Positions 34,803 through 43,148 of a stretch of 64,000 nucleotides of DNA are shown here, in pieces. Within the stretch, counting starts at the first letter, position 1. Every line of letters begins with the position of its first letter. The position numbers were made by a program, and so were the translations under genes. The DNA lies in contig NZ_JAFEMB010000004.1 in NCBI RefSeq assembly GCF_016892705.1, positions 1 to 64,000 on the forward strand, given 5' to 3'. This DNA is from Microvirga pudoricolor. GTDB lineage: Bacteria > Pseudomonadota > Alphaproteobacteria > Rhizobiales > Beijerinckiaceae. The notes below the pieces were generated by a model, which ran no database searches, was not told the origin of the DNA, and saw only the letters and a program-made list of their open reading frames with translations.

Positions 34803-36637
34803 TGGCTTCCCCTGTGAAGGTCTCTCAGATGGCTGATGTGGCGAGCGCACCCGTGCTGAGCATCAAGGACCTGACGGTTCGATTCGGCCAGTACGAGGCC
34901 GTCAAAGGCATCAGCTTTAACGTGGCGCAAGGCGAGACGGTTGCGCTGGTGGGTGAGTCCGGCTCCGGTAAGAGCGTGACCGCTTTGTCCATCATGCGGC
35001 TTCTTCCCGAAAGCGCATTTCTGGGGGGCGAGATCCACTTATCCGGCCAGGACATGATGTCCCTCCGGGAAGCAGACCTGCGCGCGATGCGGGGAGGTCA
35101 AGCCGGGATGATCTTCCAGGAGCCGATGACCAGCTTGAATCCCGTGCTCACAGTCGGTTTTCAGGTGAGTGAAGCGTTTCGTTATCACGGAGACTACTCT
35201 CAGAGTGAGGCGGACGCGGAGGCGCTTCGGTTGTTCGAACGCGTCCGCATCCCGGACGGCAAGAAGCGGTTCGGCCAGTACCCTCACACCTTCAGCGGCG
35301 GTATGCGTCAGCGCATCATGATCGCCATGGCGCTGGCGTGCCGCCCGAGATTGCTCATCGCGGACGAGCCAACCACAGCGCTTGATGTGACCGTTCAGGC
35401 AGAGATCCTCAATCTCCTCGCCGACTTGCAGCGGGAAACGAACACGGCCGTTCTGTTCATCACGCATGATATGGGCGTCGTCGCGGAGGTCGCCGACCGG
35501 GTCGTAGTCATGCGATACGGCAAGGTCGTGGAGGATCGCACGGTCGAAGACCTCTTCGCCGAGCCTGGTCACGACTACACACGGCAATTGCTTTCGGCCG
35601 TGCCGCGCCTCGGTGACATGCGAGGCGAGAATGCGCCACGTCGTTTCGGATCGCCAACCCCTCACACTGAGCGCTTGGGCCCAGGCAACAACTCCGGGGG
35701 CACTAGTCGCTCGAAGCCCGCAGCACTCAGCGTCGAGAGGCTCACGACGCGCTTCCCCGTGCGCGGTGGCATTCTCGGGCGGGTCAATGGCTACGTCCAT
35801 GCGGTCGAGAACGTATCCTTCACCGTGGCACCCAATGAAACTCTGTCGCTGGTGGGCGAGTCCGGGTGCGGAAAGTCGACGACCGGGCGCAGCATCCTTC
35901 GGCTTGTCGAGCCCACGGCCGGCGCCGTGCGGTTCGACGGGCAGGATCTCCTGTCCACCAGCGGAGCAGCCCTGCAGGAGGCGCGCCGGCGGATCCAGAT
36001 GATCTTTCAGGACCCGTTCGGTTCCCTCGATCCCCGGCAGACCGTTGGCTCAGCGATCGCCGAGCCGATCCTCGTTCATGGACACAGGACAGGGGCGGAA
36101 GCCAGGGATCGGGTTGCCCATCTCATGGAGAGGGTGGGTCTGAGCGCCGGCCATGCTAGCCGCTTTCCTCACGAGTTTTCAGGCGGCCAGCGCCAGCGCA
36201 TTTGCATCGCAAGAGCGCTTGCCCTTGAGCCGAGCTTCATCATCGCAGATGAAGCAGTGTCGGCCCTCGACGTGTCGATCAAGGCGCAGGTCATCGACCT
36301 CTTGCTTGACCTTCAGGAGGAGTTCGGCCTCTCCTATCTCTTCATCAGTCACGACATGGCGATCGTCGAGCGCGTCAGCCATCGCGTTGCTGTCATGCTG
36401 CTGGGGCGGATCGTCGAGATCGGTCCGCGCTCAGCCGTCATCGAGAACCCGCAGCATCCCTACACAAGGAAGCTTCTCGCTGCCGTTCCGATTCCCGATC
36501 CGAGCCTCCGCAGGATTAAATCCACTGGTGCGCGACAAGTGGACGAACTCAAAAGCCCGATCCGCCCCTTGGGTTACACTCCGACACCGCAACGCTTCCA
36601 CGAAGTAACTCCTGGCCACTTCGTGGAAGAGATCTAG
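34799..36637 (+). CDS. ABC transporter ATP-binding protein, fused DppD-DppF type
   Basis: 612 residues: two complete ABC domains in one chain. First Walker A GESGSGKSV, signature TFSGGMRQRI, Walker B LLIADEPTTALD; second Walker A GESGCGKST, signature EFSGGQRQRICI, Walker B FIIADEAVSALD. Each half has the oligopeptide-type C-terminal tail (PGHDYTRQLLSAVP and PQHPYTRKLLAAVP). The linker around 275-305 is Gly/Ser/Pro-rich. Gene overlaps the permease gene by four bases. Confidence 0.94.
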   Translation: MMASPVKVSQMADVASAPVLSIKDLTVRFGQYEAVKGISFNVAQGETVALVGESGSGKSVTALSIMRLLPESAFLGGEIHLSGQDMMSLREADLRAMRGGQAGMIFQEPMTSLNPVLTVGFQVSEAFRYHGDYSQSEADAEALRLFERVRIPDGKKRFGQYPHTFSGGMRQRIMIAMALACRPRLLIADEPTTALDVTVQAEILNLLADLQRETNTAVLFITHDMGVVAEVADRVVVMRYGKVVEDRTVEDLFAEPGHDYTRQLLSAVPRLGDMRGENAPRRFGSPTPHTERLGPGNNSGGTSRSKPAALSVERLTTRFPVRGGILGRVNGYVHAVENVSFTVAPNETLSLVGESGCGKSTTGRSILRLVEPTAGAVRFDGQDLLSTSGAALQEARRRIQMIFQDPFGSLDPRQTVGSAIAEPILVHGHRTGAEARDRVAHLMERVGLSAGHASRFPHEFSGGQRQRICIARALALEPSFIIADEAVSALDVSIKAQVIDLLLDLQEEFGLSYLFISHDMAIVERVSHRVAVMLLGRIVEIGPRSAVIENPQHPYTRKLLAAVPIPDPSLRRIKSTGARQVDELKSPIRPLGYTPTPQRFHEVTPGHFVEEI

Positions 36638-36681
36638 TGCGCCGACTTATTTACAATCCTTGACATAAAGGACATTTTTCC

Positions 36682-37833
36682 ATGACCGATGTTGTCGTTA
36701 TCGGAGCCGGAATCAGCGGGTCGGCCGCCGCCTATGAGTTGGCGAAGAATGGTTGGAACGTCACTCTCGTCGACCGGTATGGGCCAGCCGCGATGGCATC
36801 CGGATGGACCCTCGCAGGTGTGCGCCAGTCGGGCCGGCATCCGGCCGAATTGCCGCTTGCAAAAGCAGCCGTCGAGATCTGGTTGACCCTCGCAGAAGAG
36901 CTCGGTGCTCCGACCCATTACAAGCGGGGGGGCAACCTGCGTTGCGCTCGTAATGAAAAGGAAGTTTCCGTTATCGAGCGCCTCGTGAAAAGCCAGTCTG
37001 ATGCTGGACTCGATGTCCAGTTTCTTCACGGGAAGGAGGTCCGGTCCCTTGCGCCGATAGTTTCCGAGAAGGTGCTCGCGGCAAGCCTCTGCATGAGCGA
37101 TGGCCAAGCCGATCCAATCTCGACGGTATCCGCTTTCGTCAATGCCGCTCAGCGGGCCGGCGCAACCCTGCGCTTCGGCGAAAAGGTCCTGTCGATCACG
37201 GTCGAAGGTGAGCGTGTCACGAGCGTCGTAACGGATAAGGGTCAAATCCCGACACGTCATGTCGTCGTGGCCGCCGGAGTGTTCGGAAACGACCTGATCA
37301 ACCCTTTGGGCCTTCACGTCCCGTTCGATGTCATGTCGGCGACGATCATCCGCTCGGCGGCCATGCCTCGAACCCTGGAACAGGTCATCGGTGTCGCCAA
37401 CGGGGATACGACGGGCCGTCAGGAATATGACAATCATTTCCGCATCGGCGGCGGACACGAATACTGGGACGGAGCAATGGATGACGGCGAACGGCCGGTT
37501 GTCTATCCGAAGGCCGCCAGCATAGCCGAGGTTCTGGAGCGCTTCTGCGATCTCGTTCCCTCATTCAAGGCTGCCGGAATCGAGCGGGCTTGGGCAGGCC
37601 TCATCGATCAAACCGTCGATGCGATCCCAGTCATCGACACTGCACCTGAGATCGAGGGTCTGGTGCTTGCGCTGGGTTTCTCCGGGCATGGATTCTGTCT
37701 TGGTCCGATCACGGGCAAGATCATTGCGGCGCTGGTAGAAGGAAAAAGACCGGATCTCCCGATCGAGGCTTTTACCATTGACCGGTTCAAGGATATGCAG
37801 GCGTCTTCCAGCACTGTCACGCTTCACGGATGA
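36682..37833 (+). CDS. FAD-dependent amine/D-amino acid oxidoreductase (DAO family), copy 2
   Basis: 383 residues, a close paralogue of the oxidase at 30171-31343 along its whole length: GAGISGSAAAYELAKNGWNV, the shared SGWTLAGVRQSGRHPAEL block, EQVIGVAN, and the shared GFSGHGFCLGPITG. The pair flanks the Dpp-type importer, suggesting two related substrates or two steps of one pathway. Last gene of the rightward operon, 44 bases after the ATPase gene. Confidence 0.9.
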   Translation: MTDVVVIGAGISGSAAAYELAKNGWNVTLVDRYGPAAMASGWTLAGVRQSGRHPAELPLAKAAVEIWLTLAEELGAPTHYKRGGNLRCARNEKEVSVIERLVKSQSDAGLDVQFLHGKEVRSLAPIVSEKVLAASLCMSDGQADPISTVSAFVNAAQRAGATLRFGEKVLSITVEGERVTSVVTDKGQIPTRHVVVAAGVFGNDLINPLGLHVPFDVMSATIIRSAAMPRTLEQVIGVANGDTTGRQEYDNHFRIGGGHEYWDGAMDDGERPVVYPKAASIAEVLERFCDLVPSFKAAGIERAWAGLIDQTVDAIPVIDTAPEIEGLVLALGFSGHGFCLGPITGKIIAALVEGKRPDLPIEAFTIDRFKDMQASSSTVTLHG

Positions 37834-37896
37834 AAGCGTCCGGTCTCATGCCATCATGGTCGCCCGCAGATAAACTGATGGCCTAGCGATCCAAGG

Positions 37897-38646
37897 CTAA
37901 CGGCAATGCATTTCCATGATTCGCCGGATCTCTGAGGCGATCTCGGCCGCGCGGGAATCGTCGAGTTGGCTAGACGGAATTGCAATCGAGAGCGTGGCCG
38001 GCAAGGGCATCCCATTGCGGCGGATCCCAACGGCGACGCCGCCCGCATCGGCGTAGGTTTCACCGATGTCATAACTGAAGCCCATTGTAATCCCGCGATC
38101 CAAGCGGGTCAGAACATCGCCCTCTTTCGTGTTGTTGTACCGGGCGTATCGTGGAGCATTGTGAGCAATGATCGCAGCACGGGTCCGTTCGTCTAGGGAG
38201 GCGAGGATCGAAATGCTGCCTGGACCGATGCCGAGGGGGACGCGGCCGCCAACCCCGCCGGTCAAGGTTTGGACGAAGGCCGTTCCCTCCTGCATGTCGA
38301 CGCACATCGCGTCGAACCCTGCCCGGACGAGCAAGTAACTCGAATACCCGACCTGCGCGGCGATTTCGACGACCGCCGACCGAAACTGACGGACCAGTTC
38401 GTTGATTGAACTCGGCCGGTTGGAGAGGCCGAAAATTGCAGGCCCGAGTCGGTAGAAACCCCGTCGACCTGTCCCCTCGACGAATCCATGTTGAGCCAGA
38501 GCTGTCAGAGCCCGATGGGTTGCAGACTTTGCCTCCCCGATGGCGGAGGCCAGATCCTTCAGGGATACACCCATCGGTCCGGCTTGCCCGAGATGCATCA
38601 AGACTTCGCAGGCTCGTTCCACATTGCTCGAACTGCTTTGACCCAT
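37897..38646 (-). CDS. IclR family transcriptional regulator
   Basis: 249 residues from the ATG at 38646; a TTG four codons upstream is less likely. HTH: VSLKDLASAIGEAKSATHRALTAL, then the IclR effector domain (RLGPAIFGLSN, YSSYLLVRAGFDAMCVD, PLGIGPGSISILA, YADAGGVAVGI). Convergent with the second oxidase gene. Likely controls the RidA-oxidase-Dpp operon. Confidence 0.9.
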   Translation of the reverse strand: MGQSSSSNVERACEVLMHLGQAGPMGVSLKDLASAIGEAKSATHRALTALAQHGFVEGTGRRGFYRLGPAIFGLSNRPSSINELVRQFRSAVVEIAAQVGYSSYLLVRAGFDAMCVDMQEGTAFVQTLTGGVGGRVPLGIGPGSISILASLDERTRAAIIAHNAPRYARYNNTKEGDVLTRLDRGITMGFSYDIGETYADAGGVAVGIRRNGMPLPATLSIAIPSSQLDDSRAAEIASEIRRIMEMHCR

Positions 38647-38742
38647 TTTGCACCGCAACCGCTGGCTGGACCCCTCTTTTTGACATCCGATTCAGGGCCG
38701 CGCAAGAACGAGGACGGCGTCGAGCAATCCCAACCTTTCAGG

Positions 38743-39636
38743 CTACTGCTGGCAGAATGGCCGGAGCGCAGTCCGAATGAAGTCGACGAGTTGCTGAGCG
38801 GCAAGGGATAAGGGGCGCCGGCTGGAGGTCAGGACCCAAATGTCCATTGATGTCTTCGGGATGAGGGGGCGGCGAACGATTCGGTTCTGCGCATAATCCA
38901 CGCCGATGAAGGGCGGCAGGATGGAGACGCCCACACCATTCGCGACGAAGCTGCAGGCCGTCTCCGACATAGGCACTTCGATCCGGTTGCGCTTCTGCAC
39001 TCCGCGAATCTGGAAAGCCCGGTCGATCGTCATCAGGGAGCAGTCATCCCGTTCCAGGGAGATGAACGCCTCATTGCGCAAATCCTCGACGCCGATGGCT
39101 TCCTTGGAGGCTAGAGGATGGTCGGCCGGCAGAAAGCACATGAAGTCGAAGCGCAGGATCGCCTCCGCGTCGATATCGGGGTGGTCGAACGGCAGGACGC
39201 TGAGGCCGACATCCACCTGCTGCCCGATGATCAATTCAGCGATCCGCGGCGAAGCCCGGCTTTGAAGGGTGAGATGCAGGTCGGGCTGCGCCTTTAGAAA
39301 GGGCGAGAGGGCTTGCGGGAGAAAGCGTGTCGCCAGGGCCGGCATGGCCGCGATGGTGATCTGTCCCCATTCGCGGTTTCTGACAGCCGCAGCCACGCGC
39401 TCCACTCGCTCCGTGCCGGAGATCAGCAATTCGACCTCCGCGGCGACAAGGCGGGCTTCCCGTGTGGGGACGAGCCGGCCGTTGCTTCGCGAGAACAGGG
39501 CGAAGCCGCAGCTCTCAGCAAAGCTCTTGAGCAACTTACTGACTGCGGGTTGCGAGATTCCGAGCCTCTCGCCCGCATGCGTGGCCGATCCGGTTTCCAT
39601 CACGGCATGGAAAGCTTCGATCTGACGAATGTTCAC
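38743..39636 (-). CDS. LysR family transcriptional regulator
   Basis: 297 residues. N-terminal HTH MNIRQIEAFHAVMETGSATHA then GERLGISQPAVSKLLKS; the C-terminal periplasmic-binding-like domain binds an inducer. Divergent from the orphan binding protein gene at 39883, as is usual for LysR control of an adjacent operon. GGEVALSVLP-like middle region (VDVGLSVLPFDHPD) is typical. Confidence 0.92.
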   Translation of the reverse strand: MNIRQIEAFHAVMETGSATHAGERLGISQPAVSKLLKSFAESCGFALFSRSNGRLVPTREARLVAAEVELLISGTERVERVAAAVRNREWGQITIAAMPALATRFLPQALSPFLKAQPDLHLTLQSRASPRIAELIIGQQVDVGLSVLPFDHPDIDAEAILRFDFMCFLPADHPLASKEAIGVEDLRNEAFISLERDDCSLMTIDRAFQIRGVQKRNRIEVPMSETACSFVANGVGVSILPPFIGVDYAQNRIVRRPLIPKTSMDIWVLTSSRRPLSLAAQQLVDFIRTALRPFCQQ

Positions 39637-39702
39637 TTTGGAATCTTTCAGCTGCCTGCTGGCAATATGAGATCTGGTTATAATGGACAGCCAAAAAGGT
39701 AT

Positions 39703-39731
39703 TTGACAAGCATATAGTGGAAATCTCTAAT
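39703..39731 (+). promoter_or_regulatory. Sigma-70 type promoter of the binding protein/oxidase operon
   Basis: ttgaca (39703-39708), 17-base spacer, tctaat (39726-39731): consensus -35 and five of six in the -10. It points rightward from the LysR side and leaves a leader of about 145 bases before the ATG at 39883. Confidence 0.6.
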
Positions 39732-39882
39732 CGCTGAGGCAACGCGCCTTCCTCCGCCGCTCGTCAGTCGGGAGAGCCCCGAACCTAGCGCCGAACTGCT
39801 CGAACGAAGGAAGGCCTTCCGAAAGGCTGATCGATTGGGCCGCCTGCCGCCTGTGCAAAGATAATCAAGGGAACCGAGTGCG

Positions 39883-41493
39883 ATGAAATCACTAGCAACA
39901 GCAGGAGCCTTTGCGGCCCTGATGGCCACGGCGGCACCAGCCTTCGCGGGCAACCTCGTCGTTTGCATCGAAGGGAGTCCGGAAAGCTTCAATCCGCAGC
40001 TCACCAGCAATGCCACGACCAGCATCGTCACGGGCCAGATCTATGACCAACTGATCTCCGTGAAGGCTGGAGGATCGGATCTCGAGCCCTCCCTGGCCGA
40101 GAGCTGGACTGTCTCTGAGGACGGGCGGACTTATACGTTCAAGCTCCGTCGAGACGTGTCGTGGCACTCCAACAAAACGTTCAAGCCATCGCGCCCCTTC
40201 AATGCCGACGACGTGGTCTTCTCGTTCGAGCGGATGATGAAGGCCGACCATCCGTATCATAAGGTGAGCGGCGGAAACTACATTACGTTCAACACCAAGT
40301 TGGCGGATGCCCTGGCGTCCGTGCGGAAAATCGACGACTACACCGTCGCTTTCACGCTCAAGGACCCGCTGGCGCCCTTTACCGGAATCTTGTCGCACCA
40401 ATCGCTGGCGATCCTGTCCGCGGAGTATGCCGACCAGCTCCTCAAGGCCGGTACGCCGGAGCAACTCGACCGCCAGCCGATCGGTACGGGCCCTTTCCAG
40501 TTCACGGTCTATCAGACCAACGCCATCGTCAGGCTCAAGGCCTTCCATGAGACCTGGGGCGAGCGGGCCAAAATGGAGGCCCGGACCCCGAAGGTCGAAG
40601 ACCTGATCATGCCGATCTCGACCGACGCGGCGGTGCGCCTGCAGCGGGCTCAGGCCGGAGAATGCCACATCGCTAACGCTCCGAGCCCAACGGACCGAGA
40701 GGCGATCAAGGCCAGCCAGAGGCTGAACCTCGTGGAGACGCCCGTCGCGTCTTCCGGATTCGTGGCTTTCAATTTCAAGGACAAGCCTTTTCAGGACAAG
40801 CGCGTTCGTCAGGCCTTGGCAGACGCTATCAACATGAAGAGCCTCGTCGACATCGTCTTCGACGGCACGGGTGGTGTCACTGGCGCCCTGATCCCGGCTT
40901 CGCTCTGGGGCCACAATCCGGATCTGAAGGGGCATCCCTATAATGTGGAGCGGGCCAAGGCGCTGCTGACGGAAGCTGGGTTTCCCAACGGCTTCGAAAC
41001 CCAGCTCTGGGCTCTGCCGGTCACCCGTCCCTACATGCCCAACGGTCGCCGCGCGGCCGAGCTTATCCAGTCGGATTGGGCCAAGATCGGCGTGAAGGCT
41101 GAAATCGTGAGCTTCGAGTGGGGTGAGTACGTCAAGCGCGCCCGCCTGGGCGAAGCCAAGATGGCCATGTTCGGCGGGATCTGGGACTTTCCGGACCCGA
41201 GCCAGATCCCGAACAATTATTTTACCTGCAATGCGGACGGCAAGCCGAGCCCATCGAACATCGGAGCGTGGTGCAACGCGACATTCAATGATCTGATCTT
41301 GCGCGCCGGGCAGATCACCGATCAAGGGCAGCGTGCCGAGCTCTACAAGCAAGCCCAGGTCGTCTTCAACGAAGAGGTCCCGGCTATCCTGTTCGGAAGT
41401 TCGTCGGCTCTGCTGGCCGTCAGCAAGTCCGTCGAGGGGTTCACGCCGGCCGTATTCGGAACGAGCCGGTTCTCCGGCGTCACGGTCCCCTAG
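39883..41493 (+). CDS. Family 5 ABC transporter substrate-binding protein without adjacent permeases
   Basis: 536 residues with signal peptide MKSLATAGAFAALMATAAPAFA. Family 5 marks: CIEGSPESFNPQLTS, LAESWTVSEDGRTYTFKLR, FNADDVVFSFERMM, GTGPFQFTVYQ, DKRVRQALADAINMKSLV. No permease or ATPase gene follows; oxidase and RidA genes do. It may share the Dpp-type permease and ATPase set at 32956-36637 or one encoded elsewhere. The VVCIEGSPE opening is common in DppA-like proteins. Confidence 0.92.
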   Translation: MKSLATAGAFAALMATAAPAFAGNLVVCIEGSPESFNPQLTSNATTSIVTGQIYDQLISVKAGGSDLEPSLAESWTVSEDGRTYTFKLRRDVSWHSNKTFKPSRPFNADDVVFSFERMMKADHPYHKVSGGNYITFNTKLADALASVRKIDDYTVAFTLKDPLAPFTGILSHQSLAILSAEYADQLLKAGTPEQLDRQPIGTGPFQFTVYQTNAIVRLKAFHETWGERAKMEARTPKVEDLIMPISTDAAVRLQRAQAGECHIANAPSPTDREAIKASQRLNLVETPVASSGFVAFNFKDKPFQDKRVRQALADAINMKSLVDIVFDGTGGVTGALIPASLWGHNPDLKGHPYNVERAKALLTEAGFPNGFETQLWALPVTRPYMPNGRRAAELIQSDWAKIGVKAEIVSFEWGEYVKRARLGEAKMAMFGGIWDFPDPSQIPNNYFTCNADGKPSPSNIGAWCNATFNDLILRAGQITDQGQRAELYKQAQVVFNEEVPAILFGSSSALLAVSKSVEGFTPAVFGTSRFSGVTVP

Positions 41494-41594
41494 GGCGGCC
41501 TTGCTCCGGGAAGGATCGCAAGGCCCATCATTCCGTCCCATCATCGAGACAAGGCGCGCGCCTGGGAGCGCGCGTCCATCCCCTGGAGTCAAAA

Positions 41595-42698
41595 ATGCGT
41601 GTCGTTGTGATCGGCGCAGGGATCCTCGGATCCAGCGTCGCTTATCACCTTGCCCAGAAGGGCATCGAAGTCGAAATCATTGATGAAGCCCATCAGGGCA
41701 AGGCGACCCTGGCGGGCGCCGGGATCGTCTGTCCTTGGGCGACAAAGGCCACCGACCCGCAATGGTATGCGCTGTATGCCGCCGGAGCCGCGTCCTACGC
41801 CGGGCTGATCGACGGCTTGATCGAGCGTGGAGAGGACGACCTGGGATATCGGCGCGTGGGCGCCTTGATCGTCGCCGAAACGGCCGAGGAGCTCGATGCC
41901 GCCGACCAGCGGATCCAGTCGCGGATCGGGAACGCCCCGGAGGCCGGCTATGTGCGCCGTGTGACCGCTCAGGAGGCCAAGCGCCTGTTCCCGCCGCTGC
42001 GGGAAGACCTGGCCGGGATCTACATCCCGGGCGGTGCCCGCGTGAACGGACGCCTGCTCGCCGCCGCGATGACGCGGGCCGCGGTGGCCATGGGCGCGGT
42101 GCTGCGCCACGATCACGTGACGCTCGACCTTCAGGACGGTCGTCCGCGTTGTCTCGACAGCAGTGGCCGGACCATCACGGCTGACGAGATCATCGTCACG
42201 GCAGGGGCTTGGGCCTCGCAGATCCTCCGCCCCATCGGATTGGAGCATCCGGTGGCGCCCCAGCGCGGACAGATCATCCACATCCAGCTCCCCGGCGTGG
42301 AAACGAAGTCGTGGCCGGTCCTTCTCCCGATGACGAGCCACTACCTGCTGGCCTTCGACGACTCCCGCGTCGTGGTCGGCGCGACCCGCGAGGACAATAC
42401 CGGGTTCGATTACCGGGTGACCGCGGGCGGGCAGGCGGAGGTGCTCAATGCAGGCTTGAGGTTCGCTCCGGGCTTGGCCTCGGGCACCATCATCGAGACG
42501 CGGATCGGCTTTCGGCCCGCAGGCGAAAGCATCAAGCCGATCCTAGGGCGCGTTCCAGGCATCGAGGGGCTCATCGTCGGCAACGCGCTCGGCGCGTCGG
42601 GCCTCTCCATCGGGCCCTACGCGGGTCGGCTCCTGGCGCAATTATGCGCGGGAGAAACGCCCGATACGACCATCGAACCTTACGCCCCGGCCGCATGA
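41595..42698 (+). CDS. FAD-dependent amine/D-amino acid oxidoreductase (DAO/DadA family), copy 3
   Basis: 367 residues. VVVIGAGILGSSVAYHLAQKG binds FAD; IIDEAHQGKATLAGAGIVCPW, RVNGRLLAAAMTRAA and the C-terminal GNALGASGLSIGPYAGRL are family-typical. It is only distantly related to the other two oxidases in the window. Followed 35 bases later by a RidA gene, a common pairing because the oxidase produces imines. Confidence 0.9.
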   Translation: MRVVVIGAGILGSSVAYHLAQKGIEVEIIDEAHQGKATLAGAGIVCPWATKATDPQWYALYAAGAASYAGLIDGLIERGEDDLGYRRVGALIVAETAEELDAADQRIQSRIGNAPEAGYVRRVTAQEAKRLFPPLREDLAGIYIPGGARVNGRLLAAAMTRAAVAMGAVLRHDHVTLDLQDGRPRCLDSSGRTITADEIIVTAGAWASQILRPIGLEHPVAPQRGQIIHIQLPGVETKSWPVLLPMTSHYLLAFDDSRVVVGATREDNTGFDYRVTAGGQAEVLNAGLRFAPGLASGTIIETRIGFRPAGESIKPILGRVPGIEGLIVGNALGASGLSIGPYAGRLLAQLCAGETPDTTIEPYAPAA

Positions 42699-42733
42699 GC
42701 CGGGCAACCACCGCAGCAAGAGAGAGTAATCCC

Positions 42734-43087
42734 ATGACGGACATCATTCGCCACCGTAAGCACAAGATCATGCATGGAGCCGTCGAGCATAACGGCGTGA
42801 TCTATTTCGGCGGCCATGCCGCCAACGATCTCACCAAGGGCATGGGGGATCAGACCCGCGAAGTCTGCTCGAAGCTCGATACGTTCCTGAAGGAGCTTGG
42901 CACCGACAAAACCAAGATCATTGCCGCCCGCATCTACCTCAGCGACATGTCGCAGAAGGAAGAGATGAACAAGGCTTGGCTCGAATGGATCCCGGAGGAC
43001 GATCTCCCGTCGCGGGCGACGATCGGGATCGACAGCCTGGGAGATCCGAACCGACTGATCGAAGTGATCATCACGGCGGCACGGTAA
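42734..43087 (+). CDS. RidA family protein (YjgF/YER057c/UK114), with conserved Arg
   Basis: 117 residues from the ATG at 42734, behind AAGAGAG. RHRKHKIMHGAVEHNGVIYFGG opens the fold and ARIYLSDM is the usual central strand. Near the end, LPSRATIGIDSLGDPNRLIEV keeps the Arg that binds the substrate carboxylate in RidA, unlike the RidA at 29722. It would hydrolyse imines from the oxidase encoded directly upstream. Confidence 0.88.
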   Translation: MTDIIRHRKHKIMHGAVEHNGVIYFGGHAANDLTKGMGDQTREVCSKLDTFLKELGTDKTKIIAARIYLSDMSQKEEMNKAWLEWIPEDDLPSRATIGIDSLGDPNRLIEVIITAAR

Positions 43088-43099
43088 GCAGGCCGAGGA

Positions 43100-43119
43100 G
43101 GGGCGCACGAGCGCCCTTC
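43100..43119 (+). other. Intercistronic hairpin
   Basis: gggcgc and gcgccc around loop acga, 15 bases after the RidA stop. No T-run. Probably an mRNA stability element between the RidA and FMN-enzyme genes rather than a terminator. Confidence 0.4.
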
Positions 43120-43148
43120 CACCGACGACGTATCCCAGGGAATCCGAT

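Noticed and set aside
39892..41592. A 566-codon open frame on the - strand opposite the family 5 binding protein
   Set aside because: Antisense to a clear binding protein with signal peptide; composition is that of a GC-driven shadow frame.
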